This document shows positions 9,134 to 18,454 of a stretch of 64,000 bases of DNA, piece after piece. Within the stretch, counting starts at the first letter, position 1, and each line of letters begins with the position of its first letter. The notes under the pieces are model-generated. The model worked only from the letters and a program-made list of their open reading frames with translations. It was not told the origin of the DNA and made no database searches. Origin of the DNA: Niastella koreensis GR20-10 (GTDB lineage Bacteria; Bacteroidota; Bacteroidia; Chitinophagales; Chitinophagaceae); the NCBI RefSeq assembly GCF_000246855.1, contig NC_016609.1, positions 1,364,001-1,428,000 of the forward strand. Direction: 5' to 3'. The position numbers were made by a program, and so were the translations under genes.

Positions 9134-9338
9134 ACGGGCTACGGGTTTAAAATCTCACGTGATATTAATGGTACGTTTACTTTGCTATTCCAGTTCTGCC
9201 ATCAGGTATAGCAATACTTTGTATCAAAATTAACATATCGGATTTGTTTTAATGAATAGTGATTGTATGTTTATTCTGTAATAATTGATTAATTCGGCTT
9301 GTAGTATAATTACTACAATTGTGCAAACGATTGATTAA

Positions 9339-9965
9339 CTAAATCAGTTTTTTCTCCAGCGCATACCGGATAAGATCCGCATTTGTTTTAAGGTTCATTT
9401 TTACAAGAATACGGGCCCTGTAAGTACTGATGGTTGTAGTACTAAGCGAAAGATTGTCGGCAATATCAGAAATCGATTTGCCGGAGACCAGTAATTTGAA
9501 AACATCAAATTCTCTGTCAGATAAACGTTTATAAGGTTCCGGCAGGCTTTCTTCTTCGAGTTTTGTGGCCAGGTTTTCAGCCAGTGAAGGCGTAATATAT
9601 TTTTTGCCGGTCAAAATCCTTCTTATTGCATTTACCAGCTCATCGTGGGCAAGGTCTTTACTGCAATAACCAGATGCCCCTGCTTTCAATGCCCGGATGG
9701 CATATTGTTCTTCGGGGTGCATGCTTAAAATAAGTACCGGCAGGCGGGGGTGCAAAAGACGGATCTGCTGCAATGCCTCCAAACCACTACGTCCGGGCAT
9801 TGAAATATCGCTTATAATTACATCCCATTGGCCGTCATTGGCTTTCTGCACTAATTCTTCGGCATTGGCGCATTCTTCAATTTCTACAAAGGGGTATTCC
9901 TCCAATAAGATCTGTTTTAACCCTTTGCGAACTATCGCATGATCATCGGCAACCAGTACTTTCAT
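9339..9965 (-). CDS. NarL/FixJ-type response regulator
   Basis: A 208-residue regulator. The receiver domain (1-120) has the acidic pair 'ADDH' (Asp7/8), the phospho-acceptor Asp53 in 'IISDISMPG', Ser/Thr switch and Lys in 'GYCSKD'. The C-terminal LuxR helix-turn-helix (about 145-205) shows 'LSDREFDVFKLLVSGKSISDIADNLSLSTTTISTYRARI'. All catalytic residues are present. The HisKA_3 kinase gene downstream on the same strand is the likely phosphodonor. Targets are unknown. Confidence 0.9.
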   Translation of the reverse strand: MKVLVADDHAIVRKGLKQILLEEYPFVEIEECANAEELVQKANDGQWDVIISDISMPGRSGLEALQQIRLLHPRLPVLILSMHPEEQYAIRALKAGASGYCSKDLAHDELVNAIRRILTGKKYITPSLAENLATKLEEESLPEPYKRLSDREFDVFKLLVSGKSISDIADNLSLSTTTISTYRARILVKMNLKTNADLIRYALEKKLI

Positions 9966-10055
9966 GGTTCAGGTTATTTAATCAATCAGGTTGTATGTAT
10001 ACCTGTATAAACAGGTAGTTTTATTTATTTAATGGTCTAACAATACTGTACTTCA

Positions 10056-10090
10056 TAAACGGATCAGGGGTTGCTTTTATGATCCGTTTA
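10056..10090. terminator. 11-bp hairpin, weak terminator
   Basis: A perfect 11-bp inverted repeat (TAAACGGATCA ... TGATCCGTTTA) around a 13-nt loop, 15 bp beyond the 3' end of the small PAS frame. There is no U-tract on either strand, so it may protect or pause RNA and not act as a strong intrinsic terminator. Confidence 0.45.
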
Positions 10091-10105
10091 AGAGATTGGG
10101 CAATA

Positions 10106-10339
10106 TTATCCAAAGCCTTCGCCTTCATCAGGAACAGGCAGGCTGTTTGTTTTTAAAGAAGTTGGAACAAGGAAAGAAATGGATTGCCCCGGTATATCCT
10201 GTTGATTGTAAACGAACAATGCCGAAGCAGCCGCGTTGCAGGCGGTAATGGCAAAGCCAGGATCAGTAAATTTAGCCGCTTCACCGACAAGCTGAATCAG
10301 GAGCTGACTGGTGGATTGATTGGGGAAATCGTTTTCCAT
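10106..10339 (-). CDS. Small PAS-only ORF, possibly a fragment
   Basis: A 77-residue frame from the ATG at 10339 (MENDFPNQSTSQLLIQ). Residues 20-60 read as the start of a PAS domain: 'AAKFTDPGFAITACNAAASALFVYNQQDIPGQSISFLVP' matches the usual 'i.d.dg.i...N.aa..l.gy...e.iG..i..l.p' pattern. The sequence stops well before a full PAS fold (about 100 residues) is complete, with an acidic tail. It may be the residue of a larger sensor kinase or a true small protein; coding statistics alone cannot decide. The nearest genes are a NarL regulator and a REC-only protein. Confidence 0.45.
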   Translation of the reverse strand: MENDFPNQSTSQLLIQLVGEAAKFTDPGFAITACNAAASALFVYNQQDIPGQSISFLVPTSLKTNSLPVPDEGEGFG

Positions 10340-10743
10340 ATGTTTATTGGTTGCATAAACACTCAGTTCACACAATTACCTTTCATAGAAAACGATTCAT
10401 CGCAAGATTAGCTCATAATTTTTAAATAGCAATATTCGGCCATGCGATTGTGGATAACCAGCCCCCGTTCCTGAATAACTTACAAGTGTTACCATGACAT
10501 TAATGGCTGCAGGTAAATGAAAACATTTATTTTGATGGAGTGATTTTATTGGTTTGCCGGTTTATACCTGCTGTATCTTTTTGTCATCCTGTAAAGCGAT
10601 TTATATTTGATCCATCAAACGATCCTACCATTGATCCGAAAAAGGAACCTCCTTCCTTCGAATGATTGCCCTGATAAACCCTGTTAAATCCGGCGCCTGT
10701 ATTCGTACGCCAAAAGAAACCAACCAATCTAATTATTTTAATT
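10340..10743. other. 404-bp gap without a gene
   Basis: No ORF, RNA gene or promoter with both boxes is recognised between the small PAS frame and the REC-only gene. A short GATCC-containing stretch (about 10600-10635) repeats TTGATCC twice. The leader of the plus-strand REC gene probably starts in the last 100 bp. Confidence 0.4.
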
Positions 10744-11130
10744 ATGAACAGTTTAGGAACTAAGGTAGCACTGGTAGATGATTCCCCGGTTTTCAGGAAC
10801 GGGATACATGAAATCCTCAGATTATGGGGATACGAAGTGGTACTGACTGCCATTAATGGTAAAGACCTGCTGAGACAATTAACTACAGCAAACGCCCCCG
10901 ATATTTGCATTACCGACATCAATATGCCGGTTATGAATGGCTATGAAACTATTGCTGCCCTGAAGGAAAAATGGCCCGGCATCAAGATCATTGCATTTTC
11001 AATCACCAACAATACCTGCGAAGAAATGCAGGCCATTCAGGCAGGCGCCCATGCTTTTGTTTCAAAAACAGGCTCCATAATCGAATTACAAAAGGTTTTG
11101 CAGGATATGCAGCAACCGGCCGGGATCTGA
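10744..11130 (+). CDS. Single-domain response regulator (REC only)
   Basis: A 128-residue protein consisting only of a CheY-like receiver domain: acidic pair in 'ALVDDS' (Asp12/13), phospho-acceptor Asp58 in 'ICITDINMPVMNGYE', the switch region 'IIAFSI' and Lys in 'AFVSKTG'. All residues for phosphotransfer are present, but there is no output domain. Single-domain regulators work as phosphate shuttles, sinks or protein-binding switches. It is not next to a kinase in the same orientation; the nearest is the opposite-strand kinase/regulator pair at 7-10 kb. Confidence 0.85.
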   Translation: MNSLGTKVALVDDSPVFRNGIHEILRLWGYEVVLTAINGKDLLRQLTTANAPDICITDINMPVMNGYETIAALKEKWPGIKIIAFSITNNTCEEMQAIQAGAHAFVSKTGSIIELQKVLQDMQQPAGI

Positions 11131-11646
11131 TTAAATAAATTGTGGGAAAATATCTTCTTCTGAGGAGGTAGTCTGCTTTAAACTTTCACAAAAACAAACC
11201 TTCTATTACGTTTATCCCTGTTTGAACCTGAACAGGGTTCACCAGGCGCATGCTCTTGTTACAAGTAGCGGCGTTCGGGGGGCTACAATCTGATATCATA
11301 AATAAAGATCACCCTGGTAAAAATCGCAGCTCCCCCGTGCGCGTATTGCTACTTTCTTTACTGCTTTGAAGATAAGTGCTGAAATTTTATCGTCTCTAAC
11401 TAATAGGTGAAATGAAAGAATTGATCGGGGAAAAGCCGGTTTTTTTCTTTTAATGAATGTCGATTTCCAAAAATATTCTTAATATCAGTTGAGGGCCAAA
11501 TAAATAATGTGGCGATGCGTTTCGGTAAAAAGGGCATAGTATTTGAAATTATTACGGGTTCGCCTCTCTTCCCTTTCTAATATCCTGTGCAGTAGGTTGT
11601 ACATCGTCCCAAGATATTTATTCTTTTATACTATATATATCAATAT
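11131..11646. other. 516-bp gap before the protease-helicase pair
   Basis: I see no gene. A small inverted repeat (CCTGTT / AACAGG) lies near 11217-11238. The last 60 bp are strongly A+T-rich (TATACTATATATATC) and directly precede the ATG at 11647, so the promoter for the M48 and helicase genes is probably here, but no full TTG-N19-TAnnTTTG match is evident. Confidence 0.4.
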
Positions 11647-12876
11647 ATGCTACAAGCGCTTCCATATCACCTGAAAGTCCGGGATCATTTTGCTCTGCAA
11701 ACGAAAACGTGGAATTTTTTTGCTGCGGTCAACACAAAAGAAGAGCAACTGGCCCAGTACAAAACAGAATTGTTAAAGAATACTTACAAATTTGATGTTA
11801 AGGCAGATGCCGCCATTTATGAAAAAGTTGAAAAGGCCAAAGCATTATTAGGGCTTGAACAACTACCCGTTACAGTTTACCAGGCGCAATACACCGATGA
11901 AATGAATGCAAGCATTGTTTTTCTGAACAATGAAGCACATATTGTTTTCAGCGGTCGTATAACCCAGTTATTAGATGAGAATGAATTGCTGGCTATTCTG
12001 GCGCATGAACTTACCCATGTGAAATTGTACAGTACACTACAGGGTGAATTGGAAACTGCCGAACGCATTATAATGGCAATTGCCGGTAACTATCACAGTG
12101 AGCCTGCCTATTATGAAACAGCCCGTTTATACAGGCTATACACCGAAATATATTGCGACCGTGGCGCCTATACGGTAACAGGTGATACCGGCCCGGTAAT
12201 TACATCGCTGGTAAAAATAGCAACCGGGTTGGATAAGATAAGTGCAGAGAGCTATGCAAAGCAGGCGGAAGAAATTTTCTCCACTGCCAGTGGTGTGAAG
12301 GCGGCTACTGTTTCTCACCCTGAGAATTTTATCAGGGCCCGGGCTATTCAGCTTTGGCATGAGAAAAAAGAAGCGGCCGAAGAAGAGATTATAAAAATGA
12401 TAGAGGGAGCTACCGACCTTGACCAGCTGGATGTTTTTAAACAACAGGAACTTTTACAGTTCACCAGGAAGTTCATACAATTATTATTAAAACCTGACTG
12501 GTTCCGCAGTAATCTTGTTACCAACCTGGCCAAACAATATTTTGCTGATTTCTCCTATGACGAAGAGGTTATGTCCGATGAACAATTTATAGAAGCGATC
12601 AGCAGCTCGCATGCCGGGATAAAAGATTACCTGGGTTACATTATGCTTGATTTTGCCCTGGTTGATGGCTCCCTGGAACAGATACCCTTTGGCTGGGCCT
12701 TTCAGTTTGCCGAAACCGTTCAGTTGGCAGCTATTTTTGACGCTATTGTTAAAAAGGAATTACAACTGAGCGATAAAAAAATGCAGCAGCACAAGCAAAA
12801 AACAATGGCTGCCTGGTATAAGCTACAAGAAGGCGAGAAGGAGCAGGTGGTGCTTGAAGACGACGCTACTGCCTGA
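11647..12876 (+). CDS. Soluble M48-type metalloprotease
   Basis: A 409-residue protein with a gluzincin active site: HELTH at residues 120-124 (zinc ligands His120, His124; catalytic Glu121) and the third ligand Glu167 in 'YTEIYCDRGA', the E-x-x-x-D arrangement of peptidase family M48. Unlike most M48 enzymes (HtpX, Ste24, BepA) it has no signal peptide and no membrane helix, so it should act in the cytoplasm. The last 180 residues are helical and match nothing I recognise. It sits 41 bp before the giant helicase gene in the same direction, implying one transcript and a joint role. In such a pair the protease could be an effector or maturase; this is inference. Confidence 0.75.
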   Translation: MLQALPYHLKVRDHFALQTKTWNFFAAVNTKEEQLAQYKTELLKNTYKFDVKADAAIYEKVEKAKALLGLEQLPVTVYQAQYTDEMNASIVFLNNEAHIVFSGRITQLLDENELLAILAHELTHVKLYSTLQGELETAERIIMAIAGNYHSEPAYYETARLYRLYTEIYCDRGAYTVTGDTGPVITSLVKIATGLDKISAESYAKQAEEIFSTASGVKAATVSHPENFIRARAIQLWHEKKEAAEEEIIKMIEGATDLDQLDVFKQQELLQFTRKFIQLLLKPDWFRSNLVTNLAKQYFADFSYDEEVMSDEQFIEAISSSHAGIKDYLGYIMLDFALVDGSLEQIPFGWAFQFAETVQLAAIFDAIVKKELQLSDKKMQQHKQKTMAAWYKLQEGEKEQVVLEDDATA

Positions 12877-12917
12877 TCAAATCCCATTAATACCATATAG
12901 ATCTCAATTTATTGATT

Positions 12918-15900
12918 ATGTCAATACAGGTTCAATCATTCAGACAATTTCTGAAAACAGCATTCGACAATGGTGATTATGCAACAGACGATGTTATCGC
13001 ATTCGTACTACCGCTCTGTAAAGAGGTGATCGGCTTTCATGAAGCCGGCCTTGTTGCGCCATTTGAAAATGAAAACGCCCTGTTTATTACCGATAACCGC
13101 ATGGATATCGATGAACGGGCGGCGCACAAACCAATGAATGCAATAGGGAAAGTAATAGCCTTGTTTGAAAGACATAAATCCCGCCATTTTGAACCAGGCG
13201 GTGCCGCCAAACCGGGAATAGAAATCGATGATAGCGCCGTATCGGTGGAAAATGTAAGGATCCACCTGAATGGCAATGAAACGTTGTCGTTCCCGGCTTA
13301 TATGCCCGGTTACCGTTGTTTTGAAGTGAACCTGGGCCACCATGATGAACTGACCGATATTTTTTGTTTGGGTTGTGTATTAGGCAGTATGGCCCTGGGA
13401 TTGAACCTGTATGAAGAAAAGGACCTGGCCTTGTTTGCAAAATACCGCAGCAATCCCATCCTGTACAACCATCGTATCCACCCCACCATCAGTGCACTCA
13501 TTGCTGAAATGACGGAACTCAGCCGCCAAAAACGGGTGCAGGACCTGTATGATATCGTAAACAGGTTGCAACATTACCGGGATTATGACCCCGAGAAAGA
13601 AACCGACTTAAGCAATATTGCCGGCTGGATCAATAAATCACTGACCAACCGTAACCAGCTTATTTTAAACAAGCTTCGCAACCGGCTATTCGACACCAGC
13701 AGACGGAACCGGTTATTGTATTACAAACCGAATATGCGGTTTGTAAACCTTACGGTAAGCAGTGTGCCCATGGTGCTGCATTATCAAAGCATTCGTCCGG
13801 AATTATTATTTACCTGGAACAAGGATATTGCCGACCGCGTAACCGGCATGAAGGAAATTGTGTTGAACAAATACCTGCGGTTTGAAGATCACCTGTATTT
13901 ACCTTCTTCGCTCGATAAAATACGCATAGAGGCCCAGCGCGACATCCAGGAGTATGGGTTCAGCCAGCTGAAACTGGTTATTGTGTACCTGAACTGGCAC
14001 AACCTGAAAGAGGATGCAGAAGAGCGCATTCAAAGCCCTTTATTACTGGTGCCTGCGGAAGTGAAGAAGAACAAGAAACTAAAGGAAGACCATTATGTGT
14101 TAAAGATCACCGATAATGTGGCGGAAGTAAACCCGGTGCTGGCCAGTTACCTGAAAGAGTTATATGGCATTGAACTGCCCGATTATGTGGACCTGGATGA
14201 AATGAGCCCGGAGCAATTCTATCAATTATTAAAAGGTCAGATTGATGCCGCCAACCAGGGCATTGTGCTGAATTATATTCAAAAGCCCCGCATTCGCCTG
14301 GTGCATAATGCAGCCAAGCAAACGGTAACCAATTTTAAAAAGCGGTTACAACGTTCGGGCAAACAGTTGAACAGTTATAAAGATGTTGGCTACAGCTATC
14401 AGCAGGAGCAATATAAACCGCTGGGGCTTGAAATATTCCGGCAAAAAGTGGAACCCAAACAAGGTTTCCTGGAATCGCTGGGGCATGAAGAGGCCCGCAT
14501 TGTGCCTTCGCAGTTAACCGAAAGCATAGCCGATAAACGCCGCCCAACATTTGAATTATCAGAAAGCGAGGGCAATCCCTACAGCTGGGACTTTGATATG
14601 TGCAACATTGTGCTGGGCAATTTCAATTATAAGAAAATGAGCCTGGTGCGGGATTACAATTTCGTGATCGATAACCAGGTGCCCAATGAAGTGTTTGAAC
14701 AACTCTTCAGCAGCAAACCCAAGCCAACCAGTGATACCAAACAAAACTGGAACAGTACTGACGATTGGTACCACGTAATTACTGCCGACCCAACTCAAAC
14801 AAGGGCCATCTTAAAAAGCAGGGAAAAAGAAAGTTACATTATTCAGGGCCCGCCCGGAACCGGTAAAAGCCAAACGATCACCAACCTGATCGCCGATTTT
14901 GCCGCCCGTGGCCATAGCATTTTATTTGTGTGCGAAAAGCGTGCTGCCCTGGATGTGGTGTACCATCGCCTGAAACAACAGGGGCTTGATGAATTGTGCT
15001 GTTATATTCACGACAGCCTGGGCGATAAAAAAGAGTTCATCAGGAACCTGAAAGAAACCTACGAAGATTTCACCAAAAATAAAATGGACCTGGAAAGGAT
15101 CCAGAGTAGCAGGGATGCTTTATTAAAACAAACCAATGAGCAGCTGGAAATGTTGAAACAATTCCATGCTACGCATACTGCCATTCCCGAACAGGCCGGC
15201 ATTGAATTCAGAAAACTGCTGGAGCGGGTAGTGGAGTTGAAAGAGCACCTCATCGTTCGTCCGGCAAAACAAACAGATGCATTGCCACATTATAAAGAGT
15301 GGCTGGAGTTTGGCAGCGTTATTCAGCAATTGAGCAATGCGCTGGAAGAAACGGGTGCAGAACCCACTTTTGCAGAACATCCGTTCAGTAAGATAAATGA
15401 AAACATCTTCAGCAATGAGAACCCCGAAACAGTGCTGGAAAACCTGTTGTTGCATTCCCGCAACCTGCTTACTGATATTACTGCAGTAGTGAGGGATAAT
15501 AATATTCCACCCGAACATACCAATCGCCTGGAGCAGATAAAGAACCTGGTGAGTGTAGCTATAGTGTTGAATCCCCTGGCAGAAACAGATAGCCTGGCGC
15601 TGGTTGATGAAGGCAATGAGCAGGCCCGCAAGTTTGACAAAGGCGTTCATTTGTACAAACAGCAGCAACAGCATTATGAGCAGATCAGGGAACGGAATAA
15701 AAACTGGAAACAAAGGCTGAGCGAGCAGGATATGCTGGCCGCCATTCCCTTAGCTGCCAAATATGAAGAATCGTTTTTCAAATTCCTGAACAGCAAATGG
15801 AACCGGCTGAAGAATAAGATCGATGAATGCTACGATTTCAGTCAGCATGCGGTACATCCCGGTTATGCTACTGTATTGCAACAATTGAAAGAAGAATATG

Positions 15901-18404
15901 ATGCTGCCAATATGGTGGCCATGGAACGCCATTTTCTGCAACAGCAGTATAAAGTTGATAATGTAGACCTCACCCATTTAAGTATAGAACGCATCAGGGC
16001 CAGAAAGGGTGATAAAGAGATCGATTATTTATTGCATCATGCAGAGGCCAATCAACTGGTAACAAAGTTGAGTAAGCTCAATAACAACATGCAAAAGCTG
16101 CAAACCCAGTTACAGCAATGTTTGAATGATTATGATACCAAACCGGTGAGCGATATTTACGATGAACTGGAAAGCATCAGCATGAATGCAGAAAGCCTGC
16201 GTGATCTGTTGCCTGCATTGCGCGAATATTCAGAGCTGCCCAGTTCGGTAAAAGATGTGCTCAGGAACATACCGGTTACCCCCTTACAGGCAGAGGCCGG
16301 CATGGCCAGTAAAACCCTGTCGCACATTTACCACCAGAATAAGGTATTTGCCAATACCGATATGCACGCCATTGAAAAGGCGGTGCGGCAAATACAACAT
16401 TGCTACAAACAATTGCTGAAGGTAAATGCTGATTACATCAGGGCTACAGTACGGCAACGCTTTTTGCATAATGTAGAACTGAGCAATATCGCCAGCAGTC
16501 AGCTTACGCCGGAGCAACGCGAGTTTAAAAAGAATTATACCGAAGGCCGTAAAATACTGGAAAACGAATTCAATAAAAGCATCCGGTTCAAGAGTATCAG
16601 GGAGCTTTCCGGAAAAGAAAGCGGCCTGGTGTTAAAAGACCTTAAATCGGTATGGCTGATGAGCCCGTTAAGTGTGAGCGACAGTTTACCGGTTGATATA
16701 GATTTCTTTGATGTGGTGATCTTTGACGAAGCCAGTCAGATCACGCTGGAAGAAGGGATCCCGGCATTGTACCGCGCCAAACAAACCATTATTGTGGGTG
16801 ATGACAAACAAATGCCGCCTACCAACTTCTTTGCCGTGCGTACAGAAGATCCTGACGACCTGGAAGTGTACAATGATAATGACGAGGATGAATTATTAAG
16901 TAATGATGCCGACAGCCTGTTGATACAGGGCGCCAGAAAACTGGGTAACGTAATGCTGGGCTGGCACTACAGAAGCCGGTTTGAGACCCTGATCAGCTTT
17001 AGCAACCACGCTTTTTATGAAGCGAACCTGCTTACCATTCCTGATAAGACCATCCATCATACCGAGAAGAAATCGATAGAGATAACAAAACCACAGGAAG
17101 CTGGCAAACATGTGGATGCTTTATTTGACCGCAGTATCAGCTTCCATTTTCTGCCCAATAGTGTTTATGAAAAACGCATCAATACCGATGAGGCGGATTA
17201 TATAGCTTATATGGTGAAAACCCTGCTGCAAAAGAAGGTGAAGGAAAGCATAGGTATTGTAGCCTTTAGCCAGGAACAACAGGAAGCCATTGAAAACGCA
17301 TTGACAAACCTGGCCTCGAAAGACAAAACCTTTGAACAGCAGTTGGAAGATGCCTGGAGCCGCACGGAAGAGGACCAGTTTATCGGCTTGTTTGTAAAGA
17401 ACCTGGAGAATGTGCAGGGCGATGAACGCGACATCATCATCATGAGCGTGTGTTATGGTTTTGATTCCCGCAAAAAGATGATCATGAATTTCGGTCCTAT
17501 CAATAAGAAGGGCGGCGAAAAAAGATTGAATGTGATCTTCAGCCGGGCCAAGAAACACATGGCTGTGGTGAGCAGTATCCGGCACCATCATATCACCAAT
17601 GAATACAACGAAGGCGCCAATTACTTCAAACGCTTTTTGCAATATTCTGAACTGGTAAGCTGTGGTGATATGCGTTCGGCCCGCACTATCCTGGATAGCC
17701 TGGTGCTGCATAAAAAAGAAAGATCAAAGATCAAGGCGGATAATATCATTCTGCAACAGATAAAGGAACAACTGGAGAAAAAGGGATACGAGGTGGCAGA
17801 ACAGGTTGGTCAGTCGGATTTCAAATGCTCCCTGGCGGTGAAAGCAAAACCTACCGATACCACCTATAGTCTGAGTATTTTGCTGGATGACGACCGGCAT
17901 TATAAAAATGAAAACCTGCTGGAACAATACTATCAGCGGCCGGCCATTCTGCAAACTTTCAACTGGCGAACCATAAACGTATTTGCGAAAGACTGGTTAA
18001 ATCAGCCCGATAAAGTGCTGGAACTGATCATAAAACGCCTGCACCAGGAAGCAGGGCAGGAGGAGGAAAAAGCAGCCGATGCGCATGAAATACTGGGGGG
18101 CGATGCAATCATTGAACCTGCAGACGAAGAAACTCCCATTACGCCGGTTTCTGCAGAACCAGCCGCGCCGGCAACCCCGTATGATCATTTAACTTTTCAC
18201 CGGCTTGTTAATTCAGAAGGAGAGAACAGCCGCTTCTGGGAAGCTGCACTGGATGGTTGTAAACTGATCGTTCGTTATGGCAGGGTGGGAACAAAGGGGC
18301 AGGTGCAGGTAAAAACATTTGCCAAGGAAACTACCGCGCAACTGGAAAAAGATAAACTGATAAAAGAAAAAGCAAATAAGGGATACAAGGCAACATGGCT
18401 TTGA
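12918..18404 (+). CDS. DUF4011/COG1112 SF1 helicase with kinase-like and WGR domains
   Basis: A 1,828-residue protein starting at the ATG at 12918 (a TTG at 12912 is also in frame). Order: (1) residues 1-215, kinase-C-lobe-like, with 'PGYRCFEVN' and 'TDIFCLGCVLGSMALGLN' (Asp147) matching the APE and subdomain IX region of Ser/Thr kinases, but no HRD or DFG motif, so a pseudokinase; (2) DUF4011 from about 245 ('LRNRLFDTSRRNRLLYYKP'); (3) SF1 helicase core with Walker A GPPGTGKS 644-651, long coiled insertion about 700-1200, Walker B DEAS 1270-1273, GDDKQMPP, 'HYRSRFETLI', 'VQGDERDIII' and 'NVIFSRAKK'; (4) a Vsr/MTES_1575-like segment about 1610-1710 whose catalytic Asp and Glu appear replaced; (5) a C-terminal WGR domain. 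Helicases of this class occur in defence loci such as Mokosh. The M48 gene upstream is its probable partner. Confidence 0.88.
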   Translation: MSIQVQSFRQFLKTAFDNGDYATDDVIAFVLPLCKEVIGFHEAGLVAPFENENALFITDNRMDIDERAAHKPMNAIGKVIALFERHKSRHFEPGGAAKPGIEIDDSAVSVENVRIHLNGNETLSFPAYMPGYRCFEVNLGHHDELTDIFCLGCVLGSMALGLNLYEEKDLALFAKYRSNPILYNHRIHPTISALIAEMTELSRQKRVQDLYDIVNRLQHYRDYDPEKETDLSNIAGWINKSLTNRNQLILNKLRNRLFDTSRRNRLLYYKPNMRFVNLTVSSVPMVLHYQSIRPELLFTWNKDIADRVTGMKEIVLNKYLRFEDHLYLPSSLDKIRIEAQRDIQEYGFSQLKLVIVYLNWHNLKEDAEERIQSPLLLVPAEVKKNKKLKEDHYVLKITDNVAEVNPVLASYLKELYGIELPDYVDLDEMSPEQFYQLLKGQIDAANQGIVLNYIQKPRIRLVHNAAKQTVTNFKKRLQRSGKQLNSYKDVGYSYQQEQYKPLGLEIFRQKVEPKQGFLESLGHEEARIVPSQLTESIADKRRPTFELSESEGNPYSWDFDMCNIVLGNFNYKKMSLVRDYNFVIDNQVPNEVFEQLFSSKPKPTSDTKQNWNSTDDWYHVITADPTQTRAILKSREKESYIIQGPPGTGKSQTITNLIADFAARGHSILFVCEKRAALDVVYHRLKQQGLDELCCYIHDSLGDKKEFIRNLKETYEDFTKNKMDLERIQSSRDALLKQTNEQLEMLKQFHATHTAIPEQAGIEFRKLLERVVELKEHLIVRPAKQTDALPHYKEWLEFGSVIQQLSNALEETGAEPTFAEHPFSKINENIFSNENPETVLENLLLHSRNLLTDITAVVRDNNIPPEHTNRLEQIKNLVSVAIVLNPLAETDSLALVDEGNEQARKFDKGVHLYKQQQQHYEQIRERNKNWKQRLSEQDMLAAIPLAAKYEESFFKFLNSKWNRLKNKIDECYDFSQHAVHPGYATVLQQLKEEYDAANMVAMERHFLQQQYKVDNVDLTHLSIERIRARKGDKEIDYLLHHAEANQLVTKLSKLNNNMQKLQTQLQQCLNDYDTKPVSDIYDELESISMNAESLRDLLPALREYSELPSSVKDVLRNIPVTPLQAEAGMASKTLSHIYHQNKVFANTDMHAIEKAVRQIQHCYKQLLKVNADYIRATVRQRFLHNVELSNIASSQLTPEQREFKKNYTEGRKILENEFNKSIRFKSIRELSGKESGLVLKDLKSVWLMSPLSVSDSLPVDIDFFDVVIFDEASQITLEEGIPALYRAKQTIIVGDDKQMPPTNFFAVRTEDPDDLEVYNDNDEDELLSNDADSLLIQGARKLGNVMLGWHYRSRFETLISFSNHAFYEANLLTIPDKTIHHTEKKSIEITKPQEAGKHVDALFDRSISFHFLPNSVYEKRINTDEADYIAYMVKTLLQKKVKESIGIVAFSQEQQEAIENALTNLASKDKTFEQQLEDAWSRTEEDQFIGLFVKNLENVQGDERDIIIMSVCYGFDSRKKMIMNFGPINKKGGEKRLNVIFSRAKKHMAVVSSIRHHHITNEYNEGANYFKRFLQYSELVSCGDMRSARTILDSLVLHKKERSKIKADNIILQQIKEQLEKKGYEVAEQVGQSDFKCSLAVKAKPTDTTYSLSILLDDDRHYKNENLLEQYYQRPAILQTFNWRTINVFAKDWLNQPDKVLELIIKRLHQEAGQEEEKAADAHEILGGDAIIEPADEETPITPVSAEPAAPATPYDHLTFHRLVNSEGENSRFWEAALDGCKLIVRYGRVGTKGQVQVKTFAKETTAQLEKDKLIKEKANKGYKATWL

Positions 18405-18454
18405 GGAAATAACCATGTATTCCCATTTCATAATTAATTATTAATTTCTCATTC

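Noticed and set aside
9150..9166. Possible parS site with the core TCACGTGA near 9156
   Set aside because: Only the eight central bases fit; the flanks (AAATC / TATT) do not match GTTTCACGTGAAAC, so it is probably chance.
17121..17711. Antisense open frames of about 196 residues inside the helicase gene (also 15123-15713)
   Set aside because: They are opposite-strand shadows of a clearly coding gene; no motif or start context supports them.
12918..18404. Calling the helicase locus a Mokosh system
   Set aside because: No phospholipase D nuclease domain or gene is present, and the kinase-like part lacks catalytic residues; similarity is to the helicase class only.
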